Source: Spirochaetales bacterium (GTDB lineage: Bacteria; Spirochaetota; Spirochaetia; DAHUYW01). Taken from it: a stretch of 64,000 nucleotides of DNA. The notes beneath the pieces are model-generated. The model made no database searches, had not been told where the DNA came from, and saw only the letters and a list, made by a program, of their open reading frames with translations. Shown here in pieces: positions 1-8,767 of this stretch. A program made the position numbers and the translations under genes. Where the stretch lies: contig DAHUYW010000007.1 of the NCBI GenBank assembly GCA_027306915.1, forward strand, positions 81,819-145,818, read 5' to 3'. Positions within the stretch are counted from its first letter, which is position 1. Each line of letters starts with the position of its first letter.

Positions 1-155
1 ACCTCGATGGTGTTCGGGTCGAAGCGAAAGTCGCTCGCCTTCATCGTGAGGATGCTTCCCGGGCTGACCGAGGTCCGGTAGGGCGGAACCGTTGCGCAGC
101 CGGAAAGGATGAGAGCGAGCAGCGCGCCGAGCAGCAACACACGTGACGTCTTCAT
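1..155 (-). CDS. Putative cupredoxin-like lipoprotein (5' part; runs off window)
   Basis: Only the N-terminal 51 codons are inside the window; the gene continues past base 1. The ATG is at 155-153. The product starts MKTSRVLLLG, has a hydrophobic stretch and a lipobox LSGC with the acylated cysteine at residue 20, so it should be exported and lipid-anchored. After a short linker come the residues ASDFRFDPNTIE, which resemble the first strand of small blue-copper-like (cupredoxin) domains. The copper ligands, normally near the C-terminus, are not visible. The lipoprotein call is secure; the cupredoxin call is a weak inference from one motif. Confidence 0.6.
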   Translation of the reverse strand, partial: MKTSRVLLLGALLALILSGCATVPPYRTSVSPGSILTMKASDFRFDPNTIE

Positions 156-425
156 TCTCGATGCCTCCTCAAGCGCTTAGAAGGTAATGCGCAGATCAGG
201 CGATCGGGAAGCCCTCCCTGCAGCTTCATTGCGGCCCTGATCAAGAGCAGGCCACGGCCCGTGCCGACGTCCCTCACGGTCTCATTACCCTTCCAACAGC
301 CGGACGGCACGGACCAGATAGGCTGCCACCCCGAGCGTCCCCCAAGGGAATCCGAAGAAGCCGCACGCTCGGACGGACCCCCCTTGGCGGCTTGAGGTCT
401 GATCAGCGCCTACTGCGGCTCAAGA
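156..425. other. Intergenic region, no gene seen; one weak hairpin
   Basis: No convincing coding frame was found. It must contain the promoter of the minus-strand lipoprotein. An inverted repeat AAGCCGC (358-364) / GCGGCTT (387-393) with a 22-nt loop lies about 30 bases downstream of the stop of the minus-strand beta-barrel gene and might help end its transcript. It has no clear U-tract, so I do not call it a terminator. Confidence 0.3.
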
Positions 426-1076
426 TCACAGCTTGTAGCCGAGGAGCAGCGAGAAATCGAGCGTGCTGTAGCCGGCCGATACATTCGTGGCGCCGAGTTG
501 TTGCACTTGCGTGACATAGGCCTGCTCGGCGGAATTGAGGAGCTTTATGCCGTACAGCGCTTCCGGTCGGATATAGAGCCGTTGGCCGAGCGAGATATCC
601 GCTCCTACGCCGCCCTTGATCCAAAACTGATTGAAGTCCGGCGTGATCGGAGTGGTGATCCCTTGAGGCTCAAAGTAGTCGGTTGCCCCGTGGACGAGGT
701 TTACGTCATACTCGACGCCCAGGAGAGGGAAAAGAGTCACGGGCCCCACCTTGAACGGATACTTCAGGAGTCCCCCAAGGGTGAGGTAGCTCAAGGTCTC
801 GGAGTAGCTCGTCGTGGTGAGGCTGGTCCCGCTAACGGTGACACTGCCTTAGGTGACATAGCCGACCGAGAGTTGCGCGTAGGTCGCGTCGAGAAACGCC
901 TTGGCCCCAAACGGCGTGATGGCGGATTTTGCCGTGCCGGTTGTGCCGGAGAAGGTTGATGAGAAGTTGCCCGAAGCACTCGATGCGCTTGCGCCAACGC
1001 CCACGCTCAAACCGATGGCGAAGACGCCCGCTCCGACGAGCACCAGAAGTACGAGGACCGTAAGGATCTTTTTCAT
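426..1076 (-). pseudogene. Outer-membrane beta-barrel protein interrupted by in-frame TAA
   Basis: Two open stretches in the same frame, 1076-852 and 848-426, are separated only by a TAA at 849-851. The first gives a signal peptide (MKKILTVLVLLVLVGAGVFA) and the first strands of a small barrel, ending ATYAQLSVGYVT. After the stop the frame continues GSVTVSGTSLTTTSYSETLSY and then alternating beta-strand sequence up to the final FSLLLGYKL. Read through, the protein would be about 215 residues, a normal size for an 8-10-strand outer-membrane barrel. There is no indel, so one base change would restore it. It could be a recent nonsense mutation, a strain variant, a sequencing error or, less likely, recoding. 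The family is recognised only by fold-like pattern; no function can be assigned. Confidence 0.6.
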
Positions 1077-1286
1077 GATGACGTGGTCTCCTTACCTGAG
1101 GTTTTCGGTCAACAATTTAGCCCACTAAAGAGTTGCGAGGAGCCGCGGTCGAGACACGCGCCCCGATCTGTTTGGCCGCGATCGAACGGCGGTCGCGCGC
1201 ACCGGCTTCGTTTCTCCGGTCCGCCCCTGCGGCGGTGCGTGATTCGTGCCATTGACAGCCATCGAGGGCGCGCACCAGGATCGCCT

Positions 1287-2687
1287 ATGCGCAAGGTCTT
1301 TGTTACGGCCTGTGCGGTCGCCCTTCTGGCGATCGGCTTTTCCGCTTCCGCGGAGTCGCAGGACTGGCCGACCTTCGGCTGGGACGTCGGCCGTTCGAGC
1401 GCGCCGACGGTCTCGATGGGCGTCATCGCGGCAAACCTCGGCTCGCTGGTGCGGCAGCAGATAGCAATCGACGGGACCGTGGACTCGTCGGCGATCTACC
1501 TGCGCGGCGTGAACGTCGAGGGCTCGACCCGCGACGTCTTCTTCGTCACGACGACCTACGGCAAGACTATCGCAATCGACGCCGACTCAGGCGCGGCGCT
1601 CTGGGAATACACGCCCGCCAGCTACGAAGCCTTGAAAGGAAGCTATCGGATCACGACCGCGACGCCGGTCGCCGATCCGGATCGAAGGTTCCTCTACGCG
1701 GCCGGCCCCGACGGGATGATCCGAAAGCTTGCCGTTGCCGACGGCAGCGTCGTGTGGGCCACTGCAATCACGCGGCTCCCGGAGCGCGAGAAGATCGCAT
1801 CACCCTTAAGCCTCTTCGATGGAAAGGTGATCGCGACTACCGACGGCTACATCGGCGACGAGCCGCCCTACCAGGGGCATGTCGCCATCCTTGACGCCGC
1901 GACCGGCGCGCTCCTGGACGTCTGGAACTCCCTCTGCAGCGACCGCCACGAGCTCATCGACCCGGCGTCGTGCCAAGAGAGCGACTCCGGAATCTGGGGT
2001 CGGGCCGGGGTGGTCATCGACTCGGCCACGGGCAATCTCTACCTCGCAACGGGCAACGGGCCGTGGGACGGCGCCACGAGCTGGGGCGACTCCGTGATCG
2101 AGCTCAGCCCGGATGCGACGCGGGTGCTCGGCAACTACACCCCGGCCAACACCGAGCAGCTGAACGAGGATGACCTCGACATCGGCTCCGCCTCGCCGGT
2201 GCTCTTGGGCGGTGATCTTGTCGCGCAGGGTGGAAAGGACGGCTGGATTCGGCTGCTCGACTGGAGCGCGATGCGCGGCACAACCCCGCATCGAGGAGGG
2301 GCGATCGACCGTGTGCGCACTCCCTCGGGAGACCGTCTCTTCACCGCGCCGGCGGTGCTGCACGACGGTCCGGCTACCTGGCTCTTCGCGGCGGACAACG
2401 GGGGTACTTCGGCGTGGACGGTCGACGGGAACCGCCTCCGGCTCCGGTGGCACAGCGGCTACGCAGGAACGAGCCCGGTGGTTGCCGACGGTCTGCTCTT
2501 CGTCTACAACCCGCGCGGAGGGCTCCACGTCTACGAGGCGACGACCGGACGGGAGGTCGCTACCTTGAGCTGCGGCGCCGGCCACTGGAACAGCCCAATT
2601 GTCGCCGACGGGCGGATCGCGCTTCCCGAGGGGAATGCGAACTGGCGCGCACTGAGCGGGGTGCTCGATATCTGGCGATTGCGCTGA
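1287..2687 (+). CDS. Exported PQQ-binding-like beta-propeller repeat protein
   Basis: A 466-residue protein. I chose the ATG at 1287 because it begins a clear signal peptide (MRKVFVTACAVALLAIGFSA, cleavage near SAES) and follows an AGGA-type ribosome site; the longer upstream frame lacks a signal. The mature part opens with DWPTFGWDVGRSS and carries repeats such as IAIDADSGAALWEY, LYLATGNGPWDG, DSVIELSPD and DLDIGSASPVLL. These are typical of the quinoprotein-alcohol-dehydrogenase-like propeller, closest in style to polyvinyl-alcohol-dehydrogenase-like proteins. No cytochrome c motif (CxxCH) is present. It may be a periplasmic dehydrogenase or a non-catalytic BamB-like propeller; substrate unknown. 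It is transcribed away from the beta-barrel pseudogene. Confidence 0.8.
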   Translation: MRKVFVTACAVALLAIGFSASAESQDWPTFGWDVGRSSAPTVSMGVIAANLGSLVRQQIAIDGTVDSSAIYLRGVNVEGSTRDVFFVTTTYGKTIAIDADSGAALWEYTPASYEALKGSYRITTATPVADPDRRFLYAAGPDGMIRKLAVADGSVVWATAITRLPEREKIASPLSLFDGKVIATTDGYIGDEPPYQGHVAILDAATGALLDVWNSLCSDRHELIDPASCQESDSGIWGRAGVVIDSATGNLYLATGNGPWDGATSWGDSVIELSPDATRVLGNYTPANTEQLNEDDLDIGSASPVLLGGDLVAQGGKDGWIRLLDWSAMRGTTPHRGGAIDRVRTPSGDRLFTAPAVLHDGPATWLFAADNGGTSAWTVDGNRLRLRWHSGYAGTSPVVADGLLFVYNPRGGLHVYEATTGREVATLSCGAGHWNSPIVADGRIALPEGNANWRALSGVLDIWRLR

Positions 2688-2764
2688 AGGTTGACTTTCC
2701 GCAACCGCCGCGCGCCACCTCCTCCCTCCTGTCGTCGCCTGTCGGAAGCATCTCGATGTTCCCC

Positions 2765-2793
2765 TTGTCATCCTATCGGGCCTGTAGTATACT
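2765..2793 (+). promoter_or_regulatory. Sigma-70-type promoter of the TetR-ABC operon
   Basis: TTGTCA at 2765-2770 and TATACT at 2788-2793 are separated by exactly 17 bases. This is a near-consensus promoter ending about 40 bases before the TetR start codon. Confidence 0.65.
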
Positions 2794-2798
2794 CTGAG

Positions 2799-2822
2799 TG
2801 ACCATTTAAGCTGTTTCGGTCA
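2799..2822. promoter_or_regulatory. Dyad-symmetric candidate operator for the TetR regulator
   Basis: The pattern TGACC-N5-AGCT-N5-GGTCA is symmetric over 24 bases and lies right after the -10 box, across the expected transcription start. Such a position fits autorepression by the TetR protein encoded 10 bases downstream. Confidence 0.55.
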
Positions 2823-2832
2823 TAGGGATTAT

Positions 2833-3474
2833 ATGCCACGCGCCTTCACCGATGCCGAACGGCAGCGGATACGAGAGAGGCTCATCGCGGTGGGGAAGCG
2901 CCTGATCAACCGAGTAGGGCTCCGTCTCCTCGTGGTGGAAGACATCGCGCGCGAGGTCGGGATCTCGAAGGGGAGCTTCTACTCCTTCTTTCCCTCCCGG
3001 GAGGAGTTCATCCTTACGGTCTTCGAATCCTGGGAGGCGGAGTACCGAGGCGCGCTCATCCGGGAAATCTCAGAGGGCAAAGGCTCCCCTCGCGAGCGCA
3101 TGGAGCGCTTCTTCCTGGGCGCCTTCGAGATGCTCGAGCGGGAGCCGGGTCTCGCGCGCCTCGGCGTGAGGGAGCTCCAGACAATCATCGATCGGCTTCC
3201 GCCCGAGCGCCTCGCAGCCCATCAGGCCGAGGACAACCGGGTTCTGGGGGAGACCTTCGGGCGCTGGATCCGCGAAGGGCTCCTCGCCCCGGAGCTCATG
3301 GATGGCCTTCGGGGACTCGTTCCGGCCCTCTTCTCGATCGCGCTCCACGAGGAGGATTTTCCGTCGGGGAGCTACCGGCCGGCGGTGAAGCTGATTGCAG
3401 AAGCGCTTGCGATGCGCATCGCCTCGAGCACGGGGAACACCTCCGGCGCAAGCGACCCAGGAGGGAAGCCATGA
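2833..3474 (+). CDS. TetR/AcrR family transcriptional regulator
   Basis: A 213-residue DNA-binding regulator. The N-terminal helix-turn-helix is clear: VEDIAREVGISKGSFYSFFPSREEFIL, with the usual turn and the Y-F-F recognition-helix end. The rest is an alpha-helical ligand-binding domain with no family-wide signature. The stop overlaps the next start (ATGA), so it is the first gene of an operon with an ABC exporter, and it probably represses that operon through the dyad at 2799-2822. The inducer is probably a compound moved by the exporter, but nothing in the sequence names it. Confidence 0.9.
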   Translation: MPRAFTDAERQRIRERLIAVGKRLINRVGLRLLVVEDIAREVGISKGSFYSFFPSREEFILTVFESWEAEYRGALIREISEGKGSPRERMERFFLGAFEMLEREPGLARLGVRELQTIIDRLPPERLAAHQAEDNRVLGETFGRWIREGLLAPELMDGLRGLVPALFSIALHEEDFPSGSYRPAVKLIAEALAMRIASSTGNTSGASDPGGKP

Positions 3475-4418
3475 CGAGCGGAAGCCCAGGCGGTGTCCGG
3501 ACCACGGACGGCGCGGCCATCCTCGCTCGGGGCCTGTCGAAAGATTACGGCCCCGTACAGGCCGTGGTGAACGTGGACCTTGCGGTTCGCCGAGGAGAGA
3601 TCTACGGCTTTCTTGGGCGAAATGGAGCCGGCAAGACGACGACGATCCGCATGCTCCTTGGGCTCGTTCGTCCGAGCGCCGGGAGCTTCTCGATTCTTGG
3701 CTCCTCGCTCAGCGAGGACCGCCAGGGCGTGCTCTCCCGGGTCGGCTACTTCGTCGAATCGGCTGCGGCCTATCCCAACCTCACCGTGAGCGAGAATCTC
3801 GAGATCCACCGGCGCCTCATGGGGGCACGCCGATCGGCAGTCGAGGAGGTCATCGCGCTCCTCAAGCTCGAAGAATATGCCGACCGACGAGCGGGGAGAC
3901 TCTCGCTCGGCAACAAGCAGCGGCTCTCGCTCGCACGGGCGCTTCTCCACTCTCCGGAGCTCCTCATCCTGGATGAGCCGGCAAACGGGCTGGATCCTGC
4001 CGGGATTGTCGAGATCAGGTCCCTGCTCCGCCGTCTCGCCGACGAACGAGGCGTCACCATCTTCATGTCGAGCCATCTCCTCGACGAGGTGGAGCATCTC
4101 GCTGACCGGATCGGCATCGTGCATGCAGGGAGGCTCGTTGAGGAGGTTGACTACCGCGAGCTTCGCGAGAGCGCGAGGCTCGCCATCGAGATCGAGGTCG
4201 ACGATATCGTGCGGGCAGAGCGCGTTCTGCGCGACGAGCTTGGCCTCGTCGAGCTGTCGCGCTCCGGGGAGACCTCGCTGCGCGTCGCCGACCCCAAAGC
4301 GAAGCCTGCGCCGATCGCCCGCGCGCTCGTCGGCGCCGGCATCGCTCTGGAGCGCCTCGTCGCGACGGAAGAGGATCTCGAGGAGCATTTCATGCGGTTG
4401 ACCGGAGGCGCGTCATGA
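3471..4418 (+). CDS. ABC transporter ATP-binding protein (ABC-2 type)
   Basis: A 315-residue ATPase subunit. Walker A is GRNGAGKTTT, the signature region is LSLGNKQRLSLARALL, and Walker B runs into LLILDEPANGLDP, followed by an H-loop at MSSHLLDEVEHL. The signature reads LSLGNKQ rather than the more usual LSxGxxQ, a common variant among ABC-2 importer/exporter ATPases. A C-terminal extension of about 90 residues is typical of drug- or bacteriocin-type exporters of this group. It overlaps the TetR gene by 4 bases and the permease gene by 4 bases, so the three are translationally coupled. Confidence 0.9.
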   Translation: MTSGSPGGVRTTDGAAILARGLSKDYGPVQAVVNVDLAVRRGEIYGFLGRNGAGKTTTIRMLLGLVRPSAGSFSILGSSLSEDRQGVLSRVGYFVESAAAYPNLTVSENLEIHRRLMGARRSAVEEVIALLKLEEYADRRAGRLSLGNKQRLSLARALLHSPELLILDEPANGLDPAGIVEIRSLLRRLADERGVTIFMSSHLLDEVEHLADRIGIVHAGRLVEEVDYRELRESARLAIEIEVDDIVRAERVLRDELGLVELSRSGETSLRVADPKAKPAPIARALVGAGIALERLVATEEDLEEHFMRLTGGAS

Positions 4419-5203
4419 GATTTCCAACCGTGGTCGCGACCGAGCTCGCCAAGCTCCGCAGAAGCAAGGTGACATGGCTCTCCCTCGCCGCCTACACCTT
4501 CATGGTGGCGGTGGCCGGCCTCTTCCTGTGGATGATGAGGAACCCGCGCATGGCCGAAAGCCTCGGTCTGCTCGGACAGAAGGCCACCTTCGCCTTCGGT
4601 GGGCAGTCCCTTGATTGGCATACCTTTCTCGGTTTCATCATCGAGATGGGGGGAGTCGGGGGGCTCGTCATGTCCTCGATCATCGTGGCCTACGTCTTTG
4701 GACGCGAGTACATCGAGGGGACGGCGAAAAACCTCCTCGCCCTGCCGATCGCGCGCAGCCGCTTCGTGCTCGCCAAGGTCGTCGTATCTGCGCTCTGGTT
4801 CGCCGGCCTCACCCTCTGGCTGATCCCGGCAGCCTCCCTCGCCGGCTCGTTCGCGGGGCTCGGCGGCCTGAGCGTCGCCCTCCTGCTGCCGGCGGCGGCG
4901 AAGCTCTTTGCGCTTGCAGCGATGTCGTTCGCCTGCGCCATGTTCGTGGCCTGGGTTGCCGTGGAGAGCCGAGGCTACTTCGCTCCGCTCGGCTTTGCCT
5001 TTTTCACGCTGATGCTCGCCTCGGTCTTCGGCCATACGGGCTGGGCTCCCTGGGTCCCGTGGTCCATCGTCGGCCTCTACTCCGGCGCGGCAGGGACGGC
5101 AGCCGATCCTGGCTTGGCAAGCATTATCGTTCTCGCCGCCACCTTCCTTGCCGGCACCGGCCTCACGATCCGCCACGAGGTCTACGCCGACAACGGACAG
5201 TAG
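4415..5203 (+). CDS. ABC-2 type transporter permease
   Basis: A 262-residue inner-membrane protein with about six hydrophobic segments, starting with VVATELAKLRRSKVTW, the cytoplasmic amphipathic start common in ABC-2 permeases. The motif YVFGREYIEGTAKNLLALP is the usual conserved element of these permeases (re-seen as REYxxGTxKxLL). It is the last gene of the TetR-ATPase-permease operon. Likely role is efflux of a lipophilic compound or peptide, inferred from family only. Confidence 0.87.
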   Translation: MRFPTVVATELAKLRRSKVTWLSLAAYTFMVAVAGLFLWMMRNPRMAESLGLLGQKATFAFGGQSLDWHTFLGFIIEMGGVGGLVMSSIIVAYVFGREYIEGTAKNLLALPIARSRFVLAKVVVSALWFAGLTLWLIPAASLAGSFAGLGGLSVALLLPAAAKLFALAAMSFACAMFVAWVAVESRGYFAPLGFAFFTLMLASVFGHTGWAPWVPWSIVGLYSGAAGTAADPGLASIIVLAATFLAGTGLTIRHEVYADNGQ

Positions 5204-5224
5204 CGGGCGGTGCGAAGAACGGGT

Positions 5225-5779
5225 CTACGCTCGCCTTTCGCCGGCCTCCTGCCTGGGCGCGCGCCCGAAGCCCATGCGGGAGAAGAGCCTGTCGCGGCGG
5301 ATGAGCTGGTGGTAGAGCGCCGCCGCGACATGAAGCGTCACGAGCGCGCCGAGAACCAGGAAGATCAGGAAGTGCAGCCGCTCGTTGAAATAGCCGTGAC
5401 GCAGCGCGATCTGCCCGATGACCGCTCCGAGGATGTTCGCCTGGAGAGCGGAGAGCAGCGCACTCCCCGTGAGGATGATGACGAATAGGTAGAGCAGGAC
5501 ATGCGTCGCCTTGCCGACAAGATCAAGGAATGGGTTCCCCGTGGTCGCAGCGGGCGGCCTCGGCGTGAGGAAGCGGACCCCGACGCGAATCAGGACGGCT
5601 GCGAGGGTCGCGATCCCGAGAATCATGTGGAGCTGAAGCTCGGTGGCCCGAGATGCCCAGACCAGATGAAAGTGAAAGGCAAGCCCGATGGCCGCCTGCG
5701 TGAGGAGCAGGAGCGCGATGAGCCAGTGAAGTGCGACGAGCGCACCATGGTAGCGCTGAGGGGGATTGATGGTCTTCAT
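5225..5779 (-). CDS. Cytochrome b561-type di-heme membrane protein
   Basis: 184 residues, starting at the ATG 5779-5777; the open frame extends far upstream but the homology and a sensible start do not. The sequence shows four transmembrane segments with the expected heme-ligand histidines: ALHWLIALLL in segment 1, LQLHMILGIA in segment 2, and ERLHFLIF / LVTLHVAAALYHQ in segments 3-4. The start YHGALVALHW is characteristic of the YodB/CybB branch. It probably passes electrons between the quinone pool and a periplasmic acceptor. No partner gene sits beside it; its stop converges with the ABC permease gene 21 bases away. Confidence 0.88.
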   Translation of the reverse strand: MKTINPPQRYHGALVALHWLIALLLLTQAAIGLAFHFHLVWASRATELQLHMILGIATLAAVLIRVGVRFLTPRPPAATTGNPFLDLVGKATHVLLYLFVIILTGSALLSALQANILGAVIGQIALRHGYFNERLHFLIFLVLGALVTLHVAAALYHQLIRRDRLFSRMGFGRAPRQEAGERRA

Positions 5780-5850
5780 TGCCTCAAATCTACCCCCTGA
5801 TTCTAAGAAATCAGTGAAACGAGCTCCGCGGCCGCGTAGGCGCATGCGCC

Positions 5851-8346
5851 TCACAGCTCGAGAACCACCTCGGCCGGCGCCGTGACCCGCGGAAGCGAAA
5901 CCCAGACAAAGTGAGGCTCCTCGAAGCGCCAGGAGCTCTCCCGTCGCCCGTTCTGTGCGAGGGGCGCACCGTTCACGAATACTCTCTTCGGAGCTTGCTT
6001 GCTCCAGATCCGGATCTCGTAAGTCTTCGCTCGGCGGGCCTCGCGGTAGTTTCCCTGCGGGGCGCCGATCGAGAGGGCGGTCGTGCCGTCGGTGCGGCGC
6101 TCGCAGCGGTAGCGAGTCAGGGCGTAGGAACCGTCGAGGTAGTCGTAGGATTCGCCGTCGTCTTCGTAGAGGAGTCCCTCCGACCTCTCTCCCGGATAGA
6201 CGAGAAGCGTGATCGGCTCGCAGCGCTTCTCGGTCACCCACTGCATTTCGGGGCCCTGGGGAATGATGGCCCCCTCGCGAACGAAGACGGGAAGGCTCGC
6301 GAGATCGACCGGCAGGGTAAGTCTCCGGCCGCCCTCGTATCGCTCGTGCGTCCAGAAGTCGTACCAGGCACCCGACGGGAGATAGACCTCCCAGCTCGTC
6401 GCTCCCTCCGCGAGGACCGGCGCTACCAGAAGCTCGTGTCCGAAGAGGTATTGGGTTCCGAGCGTGGCGACATGCACGTCGTCGGGGTAGTCCATCACGA
6501 GGGGGCGCAGGAAGGGCACCCCCCGGATGCATGCCATCCACGCGGAGGTGTAGATGTAGGGCAGGAGCCGGTAGCGGAGGCGGATGTACCTCGTGACTAT
6601 CTCCTCGATCTCGGGGCCGCGGATCCAGGGCAGCTTGCTGCGCTCGGGGTGGCCGTGTGCCCACATGATCGAGCTGAAGGCGCAGTATTGCATCCAGCGC
6701 ACGTAGATCTCGTCGGTGCGGGTATCGCCGCCTGAGTAGGCGTGGGAGCCGAGGAGGGTGCCGCCGTCGCTCGTGATCTGGGAATAGTGGCCCCCCATGT
6801 CCGGCGCGCGGAAGGGGTTACCCGAGAGGGCGGAGTTCAGGCTCTTTTCGATCTGCGAGGCGAGGACATCGAGCCCCGAGTCCATGTCGCCCGGCTGCAC
6901 GATGACTCCATAGCGGTGGAGCCCCGCGTAGCCGCTCCTGCAGCGCTGCACGACGCGCAGGCGAGGGAAATCCCGCCGGTGGCCTTCGAAGAGGGTCCTC
7001 TGCCGAAAGAGGTCGAAGACATTGTGGCAGCGCAGGGAGGAGCCGGCAGAGAGGTCGCCCTCTTCCGGCCCCTCTCCCCCGTCGTTCCACCAGGAGCTGA
7101 TCCCTGCCTCGTAGATCTTCTTGAGCTTCGACCACCACCACGTGCGCGCTTCGGGGTTCGTGAAATCGATGAACACACTCCCCCACGCCGGGTTGTAGGC
7201 GACCGGCGAGCCGTCCTTCGCGCGCACGAAGAGGCCCCGCTCGAGGAGCTCCTGGTAGCCGGGCGTATCGGTGGTCGCCTGGGGATACTGATGGGCCATG
7301 AGCGTGAAATGCAGGGAGCGGAGCCGCTTCACGGTCGCTGCCCCTTCGGGAAAGAGATAGGGGTTGAGCTCGTAGGAGGCGATGGGCCTGTCCCAGCCCT
7401 GCTCGCGCATGAAGGTGCGGCTGTAGCTTGAAAGAAAGGTGATGTGATCGCAGGGGATCTTGCGCTCGCGCAGGGCGTGCGCCAGGTCGAGGATCTCCTG
7501 GCCGTTTATGAAATGGCGGGTCGACTGCTGGTAGCCGAAGACCCAGCGCGGGAGCATGACCGGAAAGCCCGTCAACTCGTAATATCTCCTCACTATCTCG
7601 TCCATCGAGGGACCGTAGAGGAGGTAGAAGTCGAGGGCCCCGTGCGCCGCCCGATAGGTGAGGAGCCTGCCGGGGGTCGCCTCGATCGAGCTTTCGTAGG
7701 GGTTGTGAAAGAAGAGGCCGTAGCCGGCCGTGCTCACCACGAAGGGGGAGGGGATCTCCGAGCCGACGTGGGCGTTGTGACGAGTCCAGATCCGGTGCTC
7801 CCTCCCTGACCGCTCGAAGCCCTCGCCGCCGTCGCCCAGGCCGTAGAGCCGTTCGCCCTCCGCGAGCGCAAAGCGCGCCGCCACCGGACGGAGCTCGGCG
7901 GCTCCGGCCGCGTGCACGCCGCCCCCCGGCGCGTCTGCCTCCGGGCCGCTGCCGGCGGGGGAGTCTCTTCGCACGGGTGGGATCTCCCCGCGCGCTTCCG
8001 GAGTCGTCCCGAGCGCCTCACCGGGTTCGCTGGAGAGGAGCCGCCGCCCGCGTGCATCCGCAAACTCGACCACGAAGGGCGATGCCGTCACCGTGACGCG
8101 GAGCCGCTCGGTCTCCATGACGGCCCGACCCGATGGCTCTTCGCCGCGCATGCGGACGGGGCAGGACTCCCATGCGCCGTGGTCGAGGATGATCCGCTCT
8201 GCCTCCCCGTACGCCTCGCGGGAAGTGAGCCTCACGTTGATGATCTCCGGAGCGCAGACCTCGATCTCGATCGTCCCAAACGCGCTTTGAGCGCTCACGG
8301 ATCGCTCCCCGAGCGAAGGCCTGTCGACGTTGCCTATCCATTCCAT
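5851..8346 (-). CDS. Glycoside hydrolase family 31 (alpha-glucosidase/alpha-xylosidase-like)
   Basis: 831 residues from the ATG at 8346-8344 (MEWIGNVDRP); the longer frame to 8460 is not supported. The N-terminal part is the beta-sandwich with GERLYGLGDGGEGFERSG, the typical GH31 substrate-gate region. The catalytic (beta/alpha)8 barrel has WVFGYQQSTRHF, then WWNDGGEGPEEGD, where the Asp is the expected nucleophile, and YSGGDTRTDEIYVRWMQ and GHPERSKLPW further on. C-terminal beta domains end the protein. There is no signal peptide, so it should act in the cytoplasm on imported alpha-linked oligosaccharides. Exact linkage cannot be read from sequence. It is divergent from the decayed regulator/thioredoxin pair and 0.75 kb from a GH1 gene. 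Confidence 0.9.
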   Translation of the reverse strand: MEWIGNVDRPSLGERSVSAQSAFGTIEIEVCAPEIINVRLTSREAYGEAERIILDHGAWESCPVRMRGEEPSGRAVMETERLRVTVTASPFVVEFADARGRRLLSSEPGEALGTTPEARGEIPPVRRDSPAGSGPEADAPGGGVHAAGAAELRPVAARFALAEGERLYGLGDGGEGFERSGREHRIWTRHNAHVGSEIPSPFVVSTAGYGLFFHNPYESSIEATPGRLLTYRAAHGALDFYLLYGPSMDEIVRRYYELTGFPVMLPRWVFGYQQSTRHFINGQEILDLAHALRERKIPCDHITFLSSYSRTFMREQGWDRPIASYELNPYLFPEGAATVKRLRSLHFTLMAHQYPQATTDTPGYQELLERGLFVRAKDGSPVAYNPAWGSVFIDFTNPEARTWWWSKLKKIYEAGISSWWNDGGEGPEEGDLSAGSSLRCHNVFDLFRQRTLFEGHRRDFPRLRVVQRCRSGYAGLHRYGVIVQPGDMDSGLDVLASQIEKSLNSALSGNPFRAPDMGGHYSQITSDGGTLLGSHAYSGGDTRTDEIYVRWMQYCAFSSIMWAHGHPERSKLPWIRGPEIEEIVTRYIRLRYRLLPYIYTSAWMACIRGVPFLRPLVMDYPDDVHVATLGTQYLFGHELLVAPVLAEGATSWEVYLPSGAWYDFWTHERYEGGRRLTLPVDLASLPVFVREGAIIPQGPEMQWVTEKRCEPITLLVYPGERSEGLLYEDDGESYDYLDGSYALTRYRCERRTDGTTALSIGAPQGNYREARRAKTYEIRIWSKQAPKRVFVNGAPLAQNGRRESSWRFEEPHFVWVSLPRVTAPAEVVLEL

Positions 8347-8443
8347 GACCTGTAGCTTCGCGAAGCCTTGACGGGCTGTCAATGAGGAGCCGATGCGCGT
8401 ATCGTGCCCCGTTCGCAGAAGGTATCGTATACTTGCAGGCAGC

Positions 8444-8767
8444 ATGAAAGATCCGGCCACTTCCCAGGAACAGTGCGAGCCGTGGGTGCTCTAGCTCCTC
8501 GGCGACTACGTCACGCTGCGAATCGTCGATGTCCTGCGCCCTCAGGCGCTACGCTTCACCGAGATCCAGCGGCGCATCGGCGACACCAACCCTGTCGTGC
8601 TCACCGACCGGCTGAAGCGACTCGAAAGCGACTGCCTCATTGAGCGGCGGGAGGGCCGGGATGAATCACGCCATTACGATAACCGAGGCCAACTTCGAAG
8701 AAGAGGTCGTGCGCTCGAGCATCCCGGTTCTCGTAGAATTCGGGGCCGAGTGCTGTCCGCCTTGTAG
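8444..8767 (+). pseudogene. Decayed HxlR/MarR-like winged-helix regulator
   Basis: From the ATG at 8444 the frame reads MKDPATSQEQCEPWVL, then TAG (8492-8494), then continues LLGDYVTLRIVDVLRPQALRF and TEIQRRIGDTNPVVLTDRLK RLESDCLIERRE. The last part is a clear winged-helix of the HxlR type (family pattern: LLGDKWTLLIL, FxELQRRIGGINPxVLTDRLKxLExxGLIER). The TAG falls where the first helix starts, and after about residue 80 the homology fades into sequence that overlaps the next gene in another frame. Both the stop and the missing tail suggest a dead gene. A start downstream of the TAG could still yield a short DNA-binding fragment. Confidence 0.55.

Noticed and set aside
1083..1286. Upstream in-frame extension of the PQQ-propeller gene
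   Set aside because: No start or ribosome site fits and it would bury the signal peptide found at 1287.
5780..6664. N-terminal extension of the cytochrome b561 frame across the GH31 gene
   Set aside because: Arg/Pro/Ala-rich shadow of the GH31 coding region, with no homology before the ATG at 5779.
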